Shown: in pieces, positions 16,837 to 25,821 of the stretch
Layout of the letters: each line of letters starts with the position of its first letter
Numbering within the stretch: position 1 is the stretch's first letter
NCBI RefSeq assembly: GCF_024345225.1
Contig: NZ_BROD01000001.1
Coordinates: forward strand, 4,278,001-4,342,000
From: Clostridium sp. TW13
GTDB lineage: Bacteria > Bacillota > Clostridia > Clostridiales > Clostridiaceae
Length of the DNA stretch: 64,000 nt
Direction: 5' to 3'
The notes under the pieces: generated by a model
Databases searched by the model: none
Told to the model about the DNA's origin: nothing
The model's input: the letters and a program-made list of their open reading frames with translations, nothing else
Position numbers and translations under genes: made by a program

Positions 16837-17619
16837 ATGGAAAACAAAATAATAAATATATTTGATTCTCATGCACATTATGATGATTCAGCCTTTGATG
16901 CAGATAGGGACGAGGTCTTGGCAGAGATACAACAATTAGGAGTAATTGGAGTTATAAATTGTGGCGCTTCTTTAGAAGGAGCTAGAATGTCTGTTGAGCT
17001 TTCTAATCAACATGATTTTATATATAGTGCAGTAGGGATACATCCAGAAAATGCTGGAGAATATAATTTAGAAGTTGAAAAAGAATTTAAAAACTTAACT
17101 TCAAGTAATGGAAAAATAAGAGCAATAGGTGAAATTGGTTTAGATTATTACTGGGAAGAGAATCCACCAAGGGAATTACAAAAAGAAGTATTTAGAAAAC
17201 AGATGAAATTAGCTGAGGATTTAAGTTTACCAGTTATAATACATGATAGAGATGCACATAAAGATACCTTAGAAATAATGAAAGAATTCCCTAATGTTAG
17301 AGGTGTAGTTCACTGCTTTTCAGGGAGTGTAGAATTTGCTAAGGAATGCTTAGATCTTGGTTATTACATAGGTTTTACGGGCGTTGTTACATTTAAAAAT
17401 GCTAAAAAGATTTTAGATGTTGCAAAAGAAGTACCACTAGAAAGAATGTTAGTGGAGACTGATGCTCCGTATATGGCTCCTGTTCCTAATAGGGGTAAAA
17501 GAAACCAATCAAATTACATCCTATCAATAATAGACAAATTGGCTGAAATAAAAGGGATGGATATAAACGACATAAGTCAAACTTTTATTAAAAATACTAG
17601 AAGCTTATTTGAAATATAA
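16837..17619 (+). CDS. tatD: TatD family metal-dependent hydrolase/DNase
   Basis: A 260-residue TIM-barrel hydrolase of the TatD DNase family, acting in the cytoplasm. Metal-binding signatures are present: DSHAHYDD at the start, AIGEIGLDYYW, a central IIHDRDAH, VVHCFSGS and the C-terminal VETDAPYMAP. The ATG at 16837 follows GAGGTGA by about 6 bases; an in-frame TTG at 16804 overlaps the -10 box and is rejected. In Firmicutes this gene commonly lies between metG and the yabE/rnmV/rsmA group, as here. Confidence 0.95.
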   Translation: MENKIINIFDSHAHYDDSAFDADRDEVLAEIQQLGVIGVINCGASLEGARMSVELSNQHDFIYSAVGIHPENAGEYNLEVEKEFKNLTSSNGKIRAIGEIGLDYYWEENPPRELQKEVFRKQMKLAEDLSLPVIIHDRDAHKDTLEIMKEFPNVRGVVHCFSGSVEFAKECLDLGYYIGFTGVVTFKNAKKILDVAKEVPLERMLVETDAPYMAPVPNRGKRNQSNYILSIIDKLAEIKGMDINDISQTFIKNTRSLFEI

Positions 17620-17852
17620 TAAGTCTTCGGTGGCTAAGTATACGTTTTCTTGAGAAGTTATTCTAAAACGTAAATAACAATCATATAGTATAGAGATAAA
17701 CATAGGCCATTTACATTTAAGAGTAGCCCCTCTATCAAAAAAATTACATTATTTCAAAACATTGTTTCACAAGATATTATAATAATATAATATATTATTT
17801 ATGCATATTATGCATTTAGAACAGTGAAAAATTTAGAAAGCAAGGGATAAAT
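17620..17852. other. Intergenic region between tatD and the G5/3D protein gene
   Basis: No gene or clear terminator is visible. The stretch 17765-17820 is nearly pure A/T with the small palindrome ATGCATATTATGCAT. The promoter of the next gene follows at 17853. Confidence 0.4.
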
Positions 17853-17881
17853 TTGACAAGCATAGCTTATTTCGTTATAAT
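17853..17881 (+). promoter_or_regulatory. Sigma-A promoter of the G5/3D cell-wall protein gene
   Basis: TTGACA (17853-17858), a 17-base spacer and TATAAT (17876-17881), giving a start about 25 bases before the AAGGAGG of the gene. Confidence 0.9.
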
Positions 17882-17914
17882 TCAATAGACACTCTTGCCA
17901 AAGGAGGAATACAA

Positions 17915-18928
17915 ATGGTAGATAAACTAAAAAATTACCTACACAGGGTAAAAAGCAGTCCTAAGGCAAAGATCTTAGTGGGTGGGTTGGTAATCATAGG
18001 ATTAGCAACTACAGTTTTTTCAATGAGAAAGACAGTAATAGTTAGTATAGACGGTAAAGAACAAAAAATAATCACCTATAAAGGGACTGTTGAAGGGGCT
18101 TTACACGACAATGATATTGAAATTGGGCCTAAAGATAAAGTACAACCTTCTGTGAATAGTGAATTGTCGAACAATGAGAGGATTGCCATTCATAGAGCCG
18201 TAAAGGTTAACGTGGCTTTAGATGGAAAAAAGTTGACTTTACAATCTGCTGAAAAAACAGTGGCAGATATGTTTAAAGCAGAAGGCATATCTGTTGATAC
18301 GGTTGATAAGGTACAACCATCTGAAGATATGCAATTGACAAATGATATGAATATAACTGTTATTAGAGTAAGTTCTAAAGAAGTTACAGAAGTTAAGACT
18401 TTAGATTATGAAACAGTTATTAGAAATGATGAAAATTTAGATAAGAGTGTTTCGAAAACAGTTCAAGAAGGAAAGAACGGAGATAAAGAACTTACTTATA
18501 AAGTAGTTTATGAAGATGGCAAAGAAGTCAGTAGAAAATTAGTAGCTGAAAAAGTTACAAATAAGCCAGTAAATAAAATAGTGGTTAAAGGTAGCGGAGA
18601 GAGTGTAGCGCTATCAAGAGGTGATAGTGTTATTTACAAGAAGAAGTTAGATATGACTGCTACAGCTTATTCAATTGGTAATTTTACTGCTAGTGGAGCT
18701 AGAACTTCAAGAAATCCTTCAGGATGGAGTACTATAGCCGTTGATCCAAACGTAATTCCTTTAGGTACAAAGGTATATATACCAGGTTATGGATTGGCAA
18801 TAGCAGCTGATACTGGAACTGCAATTAAGAATAATAAAATAGACCTATTTATGAGTTCATACAGTGATGCCTGTAATTGGGGATTAAGATCTGTAGAATT
18901 ATATATAATTGCATATCCGGGACAATAA
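17915..18928 (+). CDS. yabE: YabE-like cell-wall protein: DUF348 x2, G5 and 3D domains
   Basis: A 337-residue exported protein resembling B. subtilis YabE and actinobacterial Rpf-type proteins. An N-terminal membrane anchor (about 19-37) is followed by two DUF348 repeats (KTVIVSIDGKEQKIITYKGT and KVNVALDGKKLTLQSAEKT), a G5 domain (from about 155) and a C-terminal 3D domain with the aspartates of the fold (AVDPNVIPLGTKV, AADTGTAIKNNKIDLFM). The 3D domain is a lytic-transglycosylase-like double-psi barrel, so the protein probably remodels peptidoglycan outside the membrane. Its own consensus promoter and a terminator make it a single-gene unit. Confidence 0.9.
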   Translation: MVDKLKNYLHRVKSSPKAKILVGGLVIIGLATTVFSMRKTVIVSIDGKEQKIITYKGTVEGALHDNDIEIGPKDKVQPSVNSELSNNERIAIHRAVKVNVALDGKKLTLQSAEKTVADMFKAEGISVDTVDKVQPSEDMQLTNDMNITVIRVSSKEVTEVKTLDYETVIRNDENLDKSVSKTVQEGKNGDKELTYKVVYEDGKEVSRKLVAEKVTNKPVNKIVVKGSGESVALSRGDSVIYKKKLDMTATAYSIGNFTASGARTSRNPSGWSTIAVDPNVIPLGTKVYIPGYGLAIAADTGTAIKNNKIDLFMSSYSDACNWGLRSVELYIIAYPGQ

Positions 18929-18937
18929 TAATTTTTA

Positions 18938-18976
18938 AATAGAGATGACAGTATGTTATCTCTATTTTATTTTTAC
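18938..18976 (+). terminator. Intrinsic terminator after yabE
   Basis: ATAGAGATGACA and TGTTATCTCTAT pair (one G-U) with a 3-base loop, followed by TTTTATTTTT. Confidence 0.8.
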
Positions 18977-19149
18977 ACCAAAACGAAGCATAAAAAATGA
19001 AGAAATGGTTACAAACTTGAATAAAGTATTAATTTTTTAAACTTTCTCTCCATTGATAAAAATAGTGGTGAATGATAAAATTAATGAGATGTTTTTCAGA
19101 TGTGTAAAACATACTAAATGAGTAAAGAAAATAAGAGGTGTTTTATTTT

Positions 19150-19707
19150 ATGATAAAGGAAGTTATAGTAGTTGAGGGGCGTGATGATGTTACAGCAGTG
19201 AAGGCAGCAGTAGATGCTGAAATTATAGCTGTAGGTGGTTTTGGTATAAACTATAAAGTTATTAACAGAATAAAAGAAGCTCAAAAGCGACAAGGGGTTA
19301 TTGTTCTTACTGATCCAGATTTTGCAGGAGAAAAGATAAGAAGAATAATATCGAAAAGGGTTTCAGGTATTAAGCATGCATACATATCAAGAGCTGAGGG
19401 AACAAAAGGTGATGACATAGGTGTAGAAAATGCAAGTCCAGAAGCTATAATAAAGGCTTTAGAAGGAGCAAAAGCGTTAAGTAAAGAAAAGAGAGAAGAA
19501 TTCAATCTAGCAGATTTGATGTTTTTTAAACTTACAGGAGATAAGGATTCGAAAGTTAGAAGAGAACTTCTAGGTAAAGAATTAAGGGTTGGTTATGGCA
19601 ATGCAAATCAGTTATTATCAAGGTTAAATAATTATGAAATAACTAAAGAGGAATTTGTTAATGCTATGAAAGAAGTAGAAAAAAAATTAGAAGAAGGAGC
19701 TTTTTAA
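19150..19707 (+). CDS. rnmV: Ribonuclease M5 (5S rRNA maturation)
   Basis: A 185-residue Toprim-domain nuclease that trims the 5S rRNA precursor. The Toprim signature starts at [14 protein letters not shown] and continues with [17 protein letters not shown]-terminal helical region ends the protein. The start at ATG 19150 is set by AGAGGTG (19134-19140); an in-frame GTG at 19138 is part of that site. It is followed 4 bases later by rsmA, the usual Firmicutes arrangement. Confidence 0.95.
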   Translation: MIKEVIVVEGRDDVTAVKAAVDAEIIAVGGFGINYKVINRIKEAQKRQGVIVLTDPDFAGEKIRRIISKRVSGIKHAYISRAEGTKGDDIGVENASPEAIIKALEGAKALSKEKREEFNLADLMFFKLTGDKDSKVRRELLGKELRVGYGNANQLLSRLNNYEITKEEFVNAMKEVEKKLEEGAF

Positions 19708-19711
19708 ATAC

Positions 19712-20569
19712 ATGGATATAAAGGATGTAAAAACTCAGGAACTTGTAAAGAAGTATAATTTTAAGTTTTCAAAGAGTCTAGGCCAAAACTTTCTTACAGA
19801 TGGTTCAGTGCTAGATAGTATAGTTGATGGTGCTGAGGTTTGTGATGAAGACTTAGTAATAGAAATAGGCCCAGGAGTAGGTACTTTAACAGCTCAATTA
19901 CTTAAAAAGGCTAAAAGAGTTGTAGCTATAGAGCTTGATGAAGAACTAATTCCTATATTAACAGAAGAGTTAGGAGACAATCCAAACTTTCAATTAATAC
20001 ATAAGGATGCTCTAAAGGTTGATTTTAATGAAATAATAGGGGAAGAAAAAAGTGTTAAGCTTGTTGCAAACTTACCTTATTACGTAACTACACCGATAAT
20101 TGCTAGACTATTAAGTGAAGGTTATAATTTTAAATCACTTACAATAATGATACAAAAAGAAGTTGCAGAGAGAATAGATGCAGAACCTAATTGTAAAGAA
20201 TATGGTGCATTATCAATTATGGTTCAATATTATTGTAATACCAAAATTGTTAGGAGAGTACCACCAGAATCATTTATACCTAGACCTAAAGTTGATTCTA
20301 TAGTAATAAGATTAGACAGATTAGAAAATCCTAGGGTAGACTTATTAAATAAGAAACTATTTTTTGAAGTTGTAAGAAGTTCTTTTAATATGAGAAGAAA
20401 AACTTTATGGAATGGTTTAAAAGGAATAGGGTTATCTAAAGAAAACTTAGAAATGGCATTCAATAATGCTAATATAGATATGAAAAGAAGAGGTGAAACT
20501 CTCAGTGTAGAAGAATTTGCTGCACTTGCTAATGAAATAGAAAAAATAAAAAATCAGAATAAAATATAA
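19712..20569 (+). CDS. rsmA: 16S rRNA (adenine1518/1519-N6)-dimethyltransferase
   Basis: The KsgA/RsmA enzyme dimethylates two adjacent adenines in the 3' hairpin of 16S rRNA during small-subunit assembly. The 285-residue protein has the SAM-binding motif [10 protein letters not shown], the acidic loop AIELDEELI, the catalytic [10 protein letters not shown] (motif IV) and the C-terminal helical domain with [11 protein letters not shown]. It is translationally close-coupled to rnmV, with the GGAG in the end of the rnmV frame. Confidence 0.97.
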   Translation: MDIKDVKTQELVKKYNFKFSKSLGQNFLTDGSVLDSIVDGAEVCDEDLVIEIGPGVGTLTAQLLKKAKRVVAIELDEELIPILTEELGDNPNFQLIHKDALKVDFNEIIGEEKSVKLVANLPYYVTTPIIARLLSEGYNFKSLTIMIQKEVAERIDAEPNCKEYGALSIMVQYYCNTKIVRRVPPESFIPRPKVDSIVIRLDRLENPRVDLLNKKLFFEVVRSSFNMRRKTLWNGLKGIGLSKENLEMAFNNANIDMKRRGETLSVEEFAALANEIEKIKNQNKI

Positions 20570-20674
20570 AAGAAGACTATAGGAAAAAATCCCTCTATTT
20601 ATTATTTTGGATAACATATTTATGTATTTTTGCCAATATACTATATGGAATAAATATATATGGAGGGAAGTAGT

Positions 20675-22180
20675 TTGGCACATTCTAAGATGATTAGAAA
20701 TTTCATAATTCTACAAGAGGATGAGAAGAATCAATCAATGTCTAAAGAAAAGCCATTATCCGGATATGCTAAGATTGAAGCAAAGGGTGACAAATGCAAA
20801 ATATCATTTTATGCTCAAAATGTGAAGAAAGATAATAATAAATGCTTTATGACCTTAATCTGCTATAAGAAAGATGATAAAAAGATAATATGTATAGGAG
20901 AATTGAACATAGGCGCTCATGGAAAGTGTGATAATAGTGTAGAGTTTCCTATTGATGATATAGCAGGCTTAGGTGTGAGTGCAGACAAAATTATTGGAGC
21001 AGCTGTATATAAGGAAACTATGGGTAAACCGGTGTACTTAATGTATGGTTTTATGAATGGGCAAATACCAAAAGAAGAATGGAAACAATTTGATTTAATT
21101 GCTATGGAAAAGAGTAAATTAGATACTAGTACTCCAAAGGCAAATAATGTTGCAGAGACAGAAAAAACAGAAGAGGAAATGCATAATGAGATGGAGCAAG
21201 GTGTTACAGGAGCACAAGGGTCACAGCCAACAGCAGAAGCACAACCAACAGGTGAAAATCAGGGAAGTCAAGAGCAACCAGAGACTGCAACTCCTGAAGC
21301 TGGAACCATGGCAGCAACTTTTGATAATATGCAGCCAACTTATGCAGACAACTATCAAGAATATATAAGAACTGAACCTCAACAAACAGAGGCATCTTCA
21401 TATATGAATGGAAGTCCTAGAGGGGTTGATGAGGATTTCAGCATAGAAAGTAGACTAGATGATGATTTATTGCGTAATTTGAAAGTTAAGGCTATTACAC
21501 AAGAAATCGAAGAATTTAAAGACAGGATATTTGCAATAAACAAGAAAAATGAAGAAACTATCTTAAATGAATTAAATAAGTTCAAGGAGACTTGCCTAGC
21601 TCAACTTGGAAATGTTGCTGATGTTGTTGCAAAGCCATTTAGTAATAAAAAGGATGAAAACAATTCTCAAAACAGAAGTATGAGTATTTTCGATCAATAT
21701 GAGAGACAAATTGAAGAAAATAAATATCTATCAGAACAACAATTGCTAGATAGTTATCAATTAAGGGGTAACGTTGCTGATTATTTTGAGGACGTTTTAT
21801 CAGAATATGATGAAGCGCGTGGATATATCAGGGATATAAAGTATTGTAAGTGGTATAAGGTACCTGTAACCTCAATGCAACAAATGCATAACAAGAATAG
21901 TGTGGATAAACAAAAAATTGTATATAATCTCATGATGAATAATTATCCATATATAATAAAGCATGGTCATTTTCTTTTTGGAATTAAAGGTGACAAAGAA
22001 GGCAAGGCTAAATATTTAGTTTATGCAGTTCCTGGTACTAAAGATGAGAAGGATCAGCCATATGGAGGAAAGTCAGGATTTGTAACTTGGGTTCCAGGGC
22101 CTGATAAAAACTCTGATTTAGGATATTGGTTGTTATTTTATGATTATAAAAATCAAATTATAGCTGTTCCAATGAAGTAA
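20675..22180 (+). CDS. Conserved clostridial protein of unknown function
   Basis: A 501-residue protein that I do not recognise as a named family. The N-terminal domain (about 1-150) is beta-rich and soluble-looking (SGYAKIEAKGDKCKISFYAQ). It is followed by a low-complexity Gln/Thr/Pro/Glu linker of about 90 residues, then a helical, acidic stretch and a C-terminal domain (about 370-501) with a conserved-looking WYKVP...YPYIIKHGHFLFGIKG and WVPGPDKNSDLGYWLLFYD. No signal peptide. Start TTG at 20675 is chosen because GGAGGG lies 7 bases upstream; the ATG at 20660 overlaps that site. It follows rsmA and ends in its own terminator. Confidence 0.7.
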   Translation: MAHSKMIRNFIILQEDEKNQSMSKEKPLSGYAKIEAKGDKCKISFYAQNVKKDNNKCFMTLICYKKDDKKIICIGELNIGAHGKCDNSVEFPIDDIAGLGVSADKIIGAAVYKETMGKPVYLMYGFMNGQIPKEEWKQFDLIAMEKSKLDTSTPKANNVAETEKTEEEMHNEMEQGVTGAQGSQPTAEAQPTGENQGSQEQPETATPEAGTMAATFDNMQPTYADNYQEYIRTEPQQTEASSYMNGSPRGVDEDFSIESRLDDDLLRNLKVKAITQEIEEFKDRIFAINKKNEETILNELNKFKETCLAQLGNVADVVAKPFSNKKDENNSQNRSMSIFDQYERQIEENKYLSEQQLLDSYQLRGNVADYFEDVLSEYDEARGYIRDIKYCKWYKVPVTSMQQMHNKNSVDKQKIVYNLMMNNYPYIIKHGHFLFGIKGDKEGKAKYLVYAVPGTKDEKDQPYGGKSGFVTWVPGPDKNSDLGYWLLFYDYKNQIIAVPMK

Positions 22181-22194
22181 TAATATATAATATA

Positions 22195-22232
22195 GTAAAA
22201 AGGCACTTCAAGTTTTGAGGTGTCTTTTATCA
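22195..22232 (+). terminator. Intrinsic terminator
   Basis: AAAAAGGCACTTCA and TGAGGTGTCTTTT pair around a short loop, with T-rich sequence after. Confidence 0.8.
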
Positions 22233-22262
22233 TAATATAAATACTCAAATAATATATTTTAA

Positions 22263-22316
22263 TAAGGCATGTGAAAATAGACTAGCATATAAACCTATGT
22301 ACTTTTAGATGCCTAA
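22263..22316. repeat. Dispersed imperfect palindrome (copy 2)
   Basis: AAGGCATGTGAAAATA at the left and TACTTTTAGATGCCTAA at the right, with CCTATGT in the centre as in other copies. Its AGATGCCT end creates a false ATG at 22309 in frame with the next gene. Confidence 0.7.
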
Positions 22317-22341
22317 ATATATTAAGGTGGAGGTATGGCTT

Positions 22342-22917
22342 ATGAAATGGGATAAAAAGCATTATATTATAGTAATTCTGTTGTTGTCTTTGAGCATTAT
22401 ATTGTGTGGATTCAAGTTCATTTTTGAAAAGAAAATGGTTGGGATAGCGTTAATAAATAATAATATAAGTCAGTTAAAGGAGTATAAAGTAGTTGCAGAT
22501 AAGTACGTGTATTATTTACCCCAAAATTGGAATGTGGAAGAAGAAAAGTTTCCTGGGAATGTAATACTACATCATAATTCTTTTAAGAATGATGAAATGG
22601 ATATTAATGGCTACATCCAAATAATTAGTACGAAAGATGGAAGAGATAAGTTAATAGATAATGATAAGAATAATCTAAAAAGCAAAGATATAAATGCATA
22701 TAGTATGAAGAATATCAAACTAAATGGGAAAGATGCTAAGAAAATTAGTTATATTGAAAAGTTGCAGAACGGAAAGTACTATACAAAGAAAGTATATTAT
22801 GTAACCTTGGAAGAAGGAATTGTTTTTAAGGGAGTTTTCAATATTAATTCAGATAAGTATAATGAAAGTCTTGACTCTGTATATGAAATGATTATGGAAA
22901 GTGGGAAATATATGTAA
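22342..22917 (+). CDS. Membrane-anchored extracytoplasmic protein, possibly PsbP/DcrB-like
   Basis: A 191-residue protein with an N-terminal signal-anchor (HYIIVILLLSLSIILCGF) and an outside domain of about 150 residues. The domain has features of the PsbP/DcrB-like fold: YYLPQNWNVEEE at its start and repeated beta strands ending KGVFNINSDKY. The Cys in the hydrophobic segment is not in a convincing lipobox. Start ATG 22342 follows GGTGGAGG at the right spacing; the ATG at 22309 lies in a palindromic repeat. Function unknown; located just upstream of lgt. Confidence 0.6.
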   Translation: MKWDKKHYIIVILLLSLSIILCGFKFIFEKKMVGIALINNNISQLKEYKVVADKYVYYLPQNWNVEEEKFPGNVILHHNSFKNDEMDINGYIQIISTKDGRDKLIDNDKNNLKSKDINAYSMKNIKLNGKDAKKISYIEKLQNGKYYTKKVYYVTLEEGIVFKGVFNINSDKYNESLDSVYEMIMESGKYM

Positions 22918-23026
22918 AATTCATTTGCCTAATATGTTTGCGTTTATATGAATATAGTATTATAATTGAGATTAAGTGGGGGAGCAGATGCTTCCCTTAT
23001 TCGATATAATCCGGGGAGGGGAATTT

Positions 23027-23803
23027 ATGAGACCAATTTTATTTAGCATAGGAAATTTACATTTATATAGCTACGGATTAATGATAGCTATAGGCATAAT
23101 AGCGGCATATTTGATTTTAGACAGAAATGCTAGAAAGTTCAATTATAATGATGATCATATTTTCAATATGACAATAATTACTGTGATTATGGGCATACTT
23201 GGAGGAAAGGTTTTTTATCTGCTAACTATATCTAAAACCTTAATTAAAGATCCATCAATAGCATACAAAGATTTAGGAAGTGGATTTGTTGTTTATGGAG
23301 CTATAATATTTGGGGCACTTTCAGTGTACATATATTGTAGACGAAAGAAATGGGATGTTCTAGCAGTGTTAGACTTAGTGGCACCAGGGGTAGTTTTGGC
23401 TCAAGGTTTTGGAAGAATAGGCTGCTTTTTGGCTGGTTGTTGCTATGGGGCAGAAACTAAATCAAAATTGTCTGTAGTTTTTCCAGAGCAATCTTTAGCA
23501 CCTGCAGGTGTTCATCTATACCCTACACAAATATATTCAGCTATTTTTGATATAGCTTTGGCTATATTTTTACTATGGTACTTAAATAGAAAGAAGATAA
23601 ATGGAGTGATTTTTTCATTGTATCTAATAATCTATAGTATTGGTAGGTTTATTATAGAGTTTTTTAGAGCTGATGATAGGGGAACAGTAGGAGCATTAAG
23701 TACATCTCAATTTATTGCAATATTCACTTTAATTTTAGGTATAATAGTTCTTGTAGTACAAATTTTAAAGGGAAGTAGGATAAAACGTGAAGAAGAAAAA
23801 TAG
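23027..23803 (+). CDS. lgt: Prolipoprotein diacylglyceryl transferase
   Basis: Integral membrane enzyme of 258 residues that attaches diacylglycerol to the lipobox Cys of prolipoproteins. Seven hydrophobic segments are visible. The Lgt signature region is FGRIGCFLAGCCYGAET, a clostridial variant of the GRxGNFxN motif, and the N-terminal part has LYSYGLMIAIG. The ATG at 23027 follows GGGAGGGG, so the upstream in-frame start at 22976 is rejected. The next gene, encoding a lipoprotein and thus a likely substrate, overlaps it by 17 bases. Confidence 0.93.
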   Translation: MRPILFSIGNLHLYSYGLMIAIGIIAAYLILDRNARKFNYNDDHIFNMTIITVIMGILGGKVFYLLTISKTLIKDPSIAYKDLGSGFVVYGAIIFGALSVYIYCRRKKWDVLAVLDLVAPGVVLAQGFGRIGCFLAGCCYGAETKSKLSVVFPEQSLAPAGVHLYPTQIYSAIFDIALAIFLLWYLNRKKINGVIFSLYLIIYSIGRFIIEFFRADDRGTVGALSTSQFIAIFTLILGIIVLVVQILKGSRIKREEEK

Positions 23804-24620
23804 AATTGCAGTCATAATCGTTCTTGTAACTATGTTGTTGAGTCTTTCAGGCTGTTCAATAGTAGATAAGGCGAAGATAAAACTTAATATGAAGAACTTA
23901 GACTTTGAGTATTTTAATCAGAACAAGGTGGATAAAGTAGTTATTCAAAGTGCAAGAGATACTAGCTTTAGATTTATGGTTACTGATAAGAATACAATAA
24001 AACAGGTATATGATTTACTATCTTCAGCAAAGGTTGTGTCTGGAAAAGCAGATTACGATTCAGATTATATATTCGAAGTTTATATTGGTGACAAAGTTAA
24101 AAAGTTCAATTATATAGTAGGAGCTTATGATTCAGATAAAGGAAATTTTTATGATGAAAATAAGCAGTATATAGTATCAAAAAGATTAGATAATGATATC
24201 ATTCAAAATCTTGAAATCAGTAATAGAAAGCCTATGAATTTTAAAAATGTTTATTATGAATCAATACAAAAGGTCATAGAAAAAAATAAGGATTATTTAA
24301 ATAAAGGCGGCAAAAGTGTAGGTATAGATATAAGTGGTGATGTAGATGTTACACAATATCAGTATTCTATAGACATAGCAGATTTTATGAACAATGTTAC
24401 TGAGATGGTACCTAAGGCTAATAAGATCAATAAAGATAGAGAGAAATATGATATAATTGTAAGTGTAAGGACTTATGGATTTAAAACAACCAAATATAAA
24501 TCTATAATAACTATAGAAAACAAGACAGATAAAAGTCAAATTGTTACTTATGTGGATTGTTTAAATGAGTCCAATACATGGCAGATTAATTTATTATCTA
24601 AAAAACCATCAAATTGGTAA
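23787..24620 (+). CDS. Lipoprotein of unknown function
   Basis: A 277-residue protein with a signal peptide and clear lipobox (LLSLSGC, Cys near residue 23), so it is exported and lipid-anchored. The rest has no motif I recognise: mixed alpha/beta, Lys- and Asp-rich, with repeated VDKVVIQSARDTSFRF- and IIVSVRTYGFKTTKY-like strands. The start is GTG at 23787 inside the 3' end of lgt, in a different frame, which implies coupled translation. Confidence 0.75.
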   Translation: MKKKNRIAVIIVLVTMLLSLSGCSIVDKAKIKLNMKNLDFEYFNQNKVDKVVIQSARDTSFRFMVTDKNTIKQVYDLLSSAKVVSGKADYDSDYIFEVYIGDKVKKFNYIVGAYDSDKGNFYDENKQYIVSKRLDNDIIQNLEISNRKPMNFKNVYYESIQKVIEKNKDYLNKGGKSVGIDISGDVDVTQYQYSIDIADFMNNVTEMVPKANKINKDREKYDIIVSVRTYGFKTTKYKSIITIENKTDKSQIVTYVDCLNESNTWQINLLSKKPSNW

Positions 24621-24653
24621 AAGTCAAATTGATGATATCTAAGGAGGAGAAAA

Positions 24654-25505
24654 ATGGGTAACTGTTCACAATGTGCAAGTAAAGATAAATGCACAACTCA
24701 TGATAAAGAAAATTGTAATTCTACTAATGTTAATATAAAAGTACTGCCAAAGTACGGCAACATAAAGAATATAATTGGTGTAGTAAGTGGAAAAGGTGGA
24801 GTAGGTAAGTCAACAATAACAGGAATATTAGCTACACAATTAGCTAAAAAAGGTTATAAGGTTGGAGTGCTAGATGCAGATATTACAGGACCATCTATGC
24901 CTAGATTTTTTGGTATAAATGAAAAAAGAGCTAAGATGATGCCAATTGATGAGAATAACTTTATGTTTGAACCAGTGGAAACTTCAGCTGGAATAAGAGT
25001 TATATCTATGAATTTATTAACTCAAGTTGAAGATGAACCTGTAATTTGGAGAGGTCCTGTAATTACAGGAGTATTGAACCAAATGTATACAGATACAAAC
25101 TGGGGAGAACTTGATTATCTTTTAATAGATATGCCTCCAGGAACAGGTGATATTGCATTAACAATAATGCAAAGCTTCCCTATAAAAGAATTAATAGTGG
25201 TTTCAACTCCACAAGCAATGGTTTCTATGATAGTTAAAAAACTTGTAACTATGGCACAAAAGGTTGGAGTTAATGTAAGAGGTGTAGTTGAAAACATGGC
25301 TTATATTGACTGTGATGGTTGTGGCAAGAAGATGAAAGTATTTTCAAAGAAATCTTCGGAGGAATGTGCAGAATATCTTGGGTTACCATTAATCTGTGAA
25401 CTTCCTATTAATTTAGATTTTACAGAAGCATTAGAAGCTGGCAAAGCAGAACAATATGTATTAGAAAGCTCATTATATGAATTACATTTTGGCGGATTAT
25501 ATTAA
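24654..25505 (+). CDS. Mrp/NBP35-type P-loop ATPase, Fe-S cluster carrier
   Basis: A 283-residue ApbC/Mrp-family ATPase that binds and transfers Fe-S clusters. The deviant Walker A is VVSGKGGVGKST, followed by DADITGPSMP and the DMPPGTGD Walker B region. The conserved CxxC (DCDGCGKK) near residue 220 bridges the cluster at the dimer interface. An extra Cys-rich N-terminus (CSQCASKDKCTTHDKENC) resembles that of NBP35-like proteins. AAGGAGG precedes the ATG. Confidence 0.92.
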   Translation: MGNCSQCASKDKCTTHDKENCNSTNVNIKVLPKYGNIKNIIGVVSGKGGVGKSTITGILATQLAKKGYKVGVLDADITGPSMPRFFGINEKRAKMMPIDENNFMFEPVETSAGIRVISMNLLTQVEDEPVIWRGPVITGVLNQMYTDTNWGELDYLLIDMPPGTGDIALTIMQSFPIKELIVVSTPQAMVSMIVKKLVTMAQKVGVNVRGVVENMAYIDCDGCGKKMKVFSKKSSEECAEYLGLPLICELPINLDFTEALEAGKAEQYVLESSLYELHFGGLY

Positions 25506-25538
25506 TAGAACCATAGTGTATATTTAGAAAATTGAATA

Positions 25539-25575
25539 TAAGGCATCGAAGCCTATGTGCTTTCAGATGCTTAAG
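25539..25575. repeat. Dispersed imperfect palindrome (copy 3, short)
   Basis: AAGGCATCGAAGCCTATGTG followed by CTTTCAGATGCTTAA: a shortened copy keeping both ends and the CCTATGTG centre. Confidence 0.65.
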
Positions 25576-25582
25576 TTAATAT

Positions 25583-25623
25583 CAAAAATGCTAGAAGAAT
25601 GAATTGACTTCTAGCATTTTTCA
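25583..25623 (+). terminator. Intrinsic terminator after the Mrp gene
   Basis: Perfect 14-base arms AAAAATGCTAGAAG and CTTCTAGCATTTTT with a 10-base loop. The remaining bases up to the next gene hold a lone left half of the palindrome family (TAGGCATTGTTGAAAG, 25638) and nothing else I can name. Confidence 0.85.
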
Positions 25624-25821
25624 TATATTTGATATTTTAGGCATTGTTGAAAGTTTTAAAAAGTATCATATCTATAGAGTGAAAGAAATAATTGAAATAA
25701 TAGAAGAAAAAAATTATACTATATGTAAAAAATAAATTTAATTTGTATATTTATAAGAAAAAAGAGGACAAGACCTAAAGAAATTCCATAAAGGTGATGT
25801 TAAGAAAGTAAGAGGTGTAAA

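Noticed and set aside
19088-19108. Palindrome half-copy before rnmV (TTTTTCAGATGTGTAAA)
   Set aside because: Matches only part of the right end and has no left partner; could be chance in AT-rich DNA.
25636-25660. A further complete palindromic repeat after the Mrp gene
   Set aside because: Only a left end (TAGGCATTGTTGAAAG) is present, with no right end within 100 bases; noted only as a half-copy.
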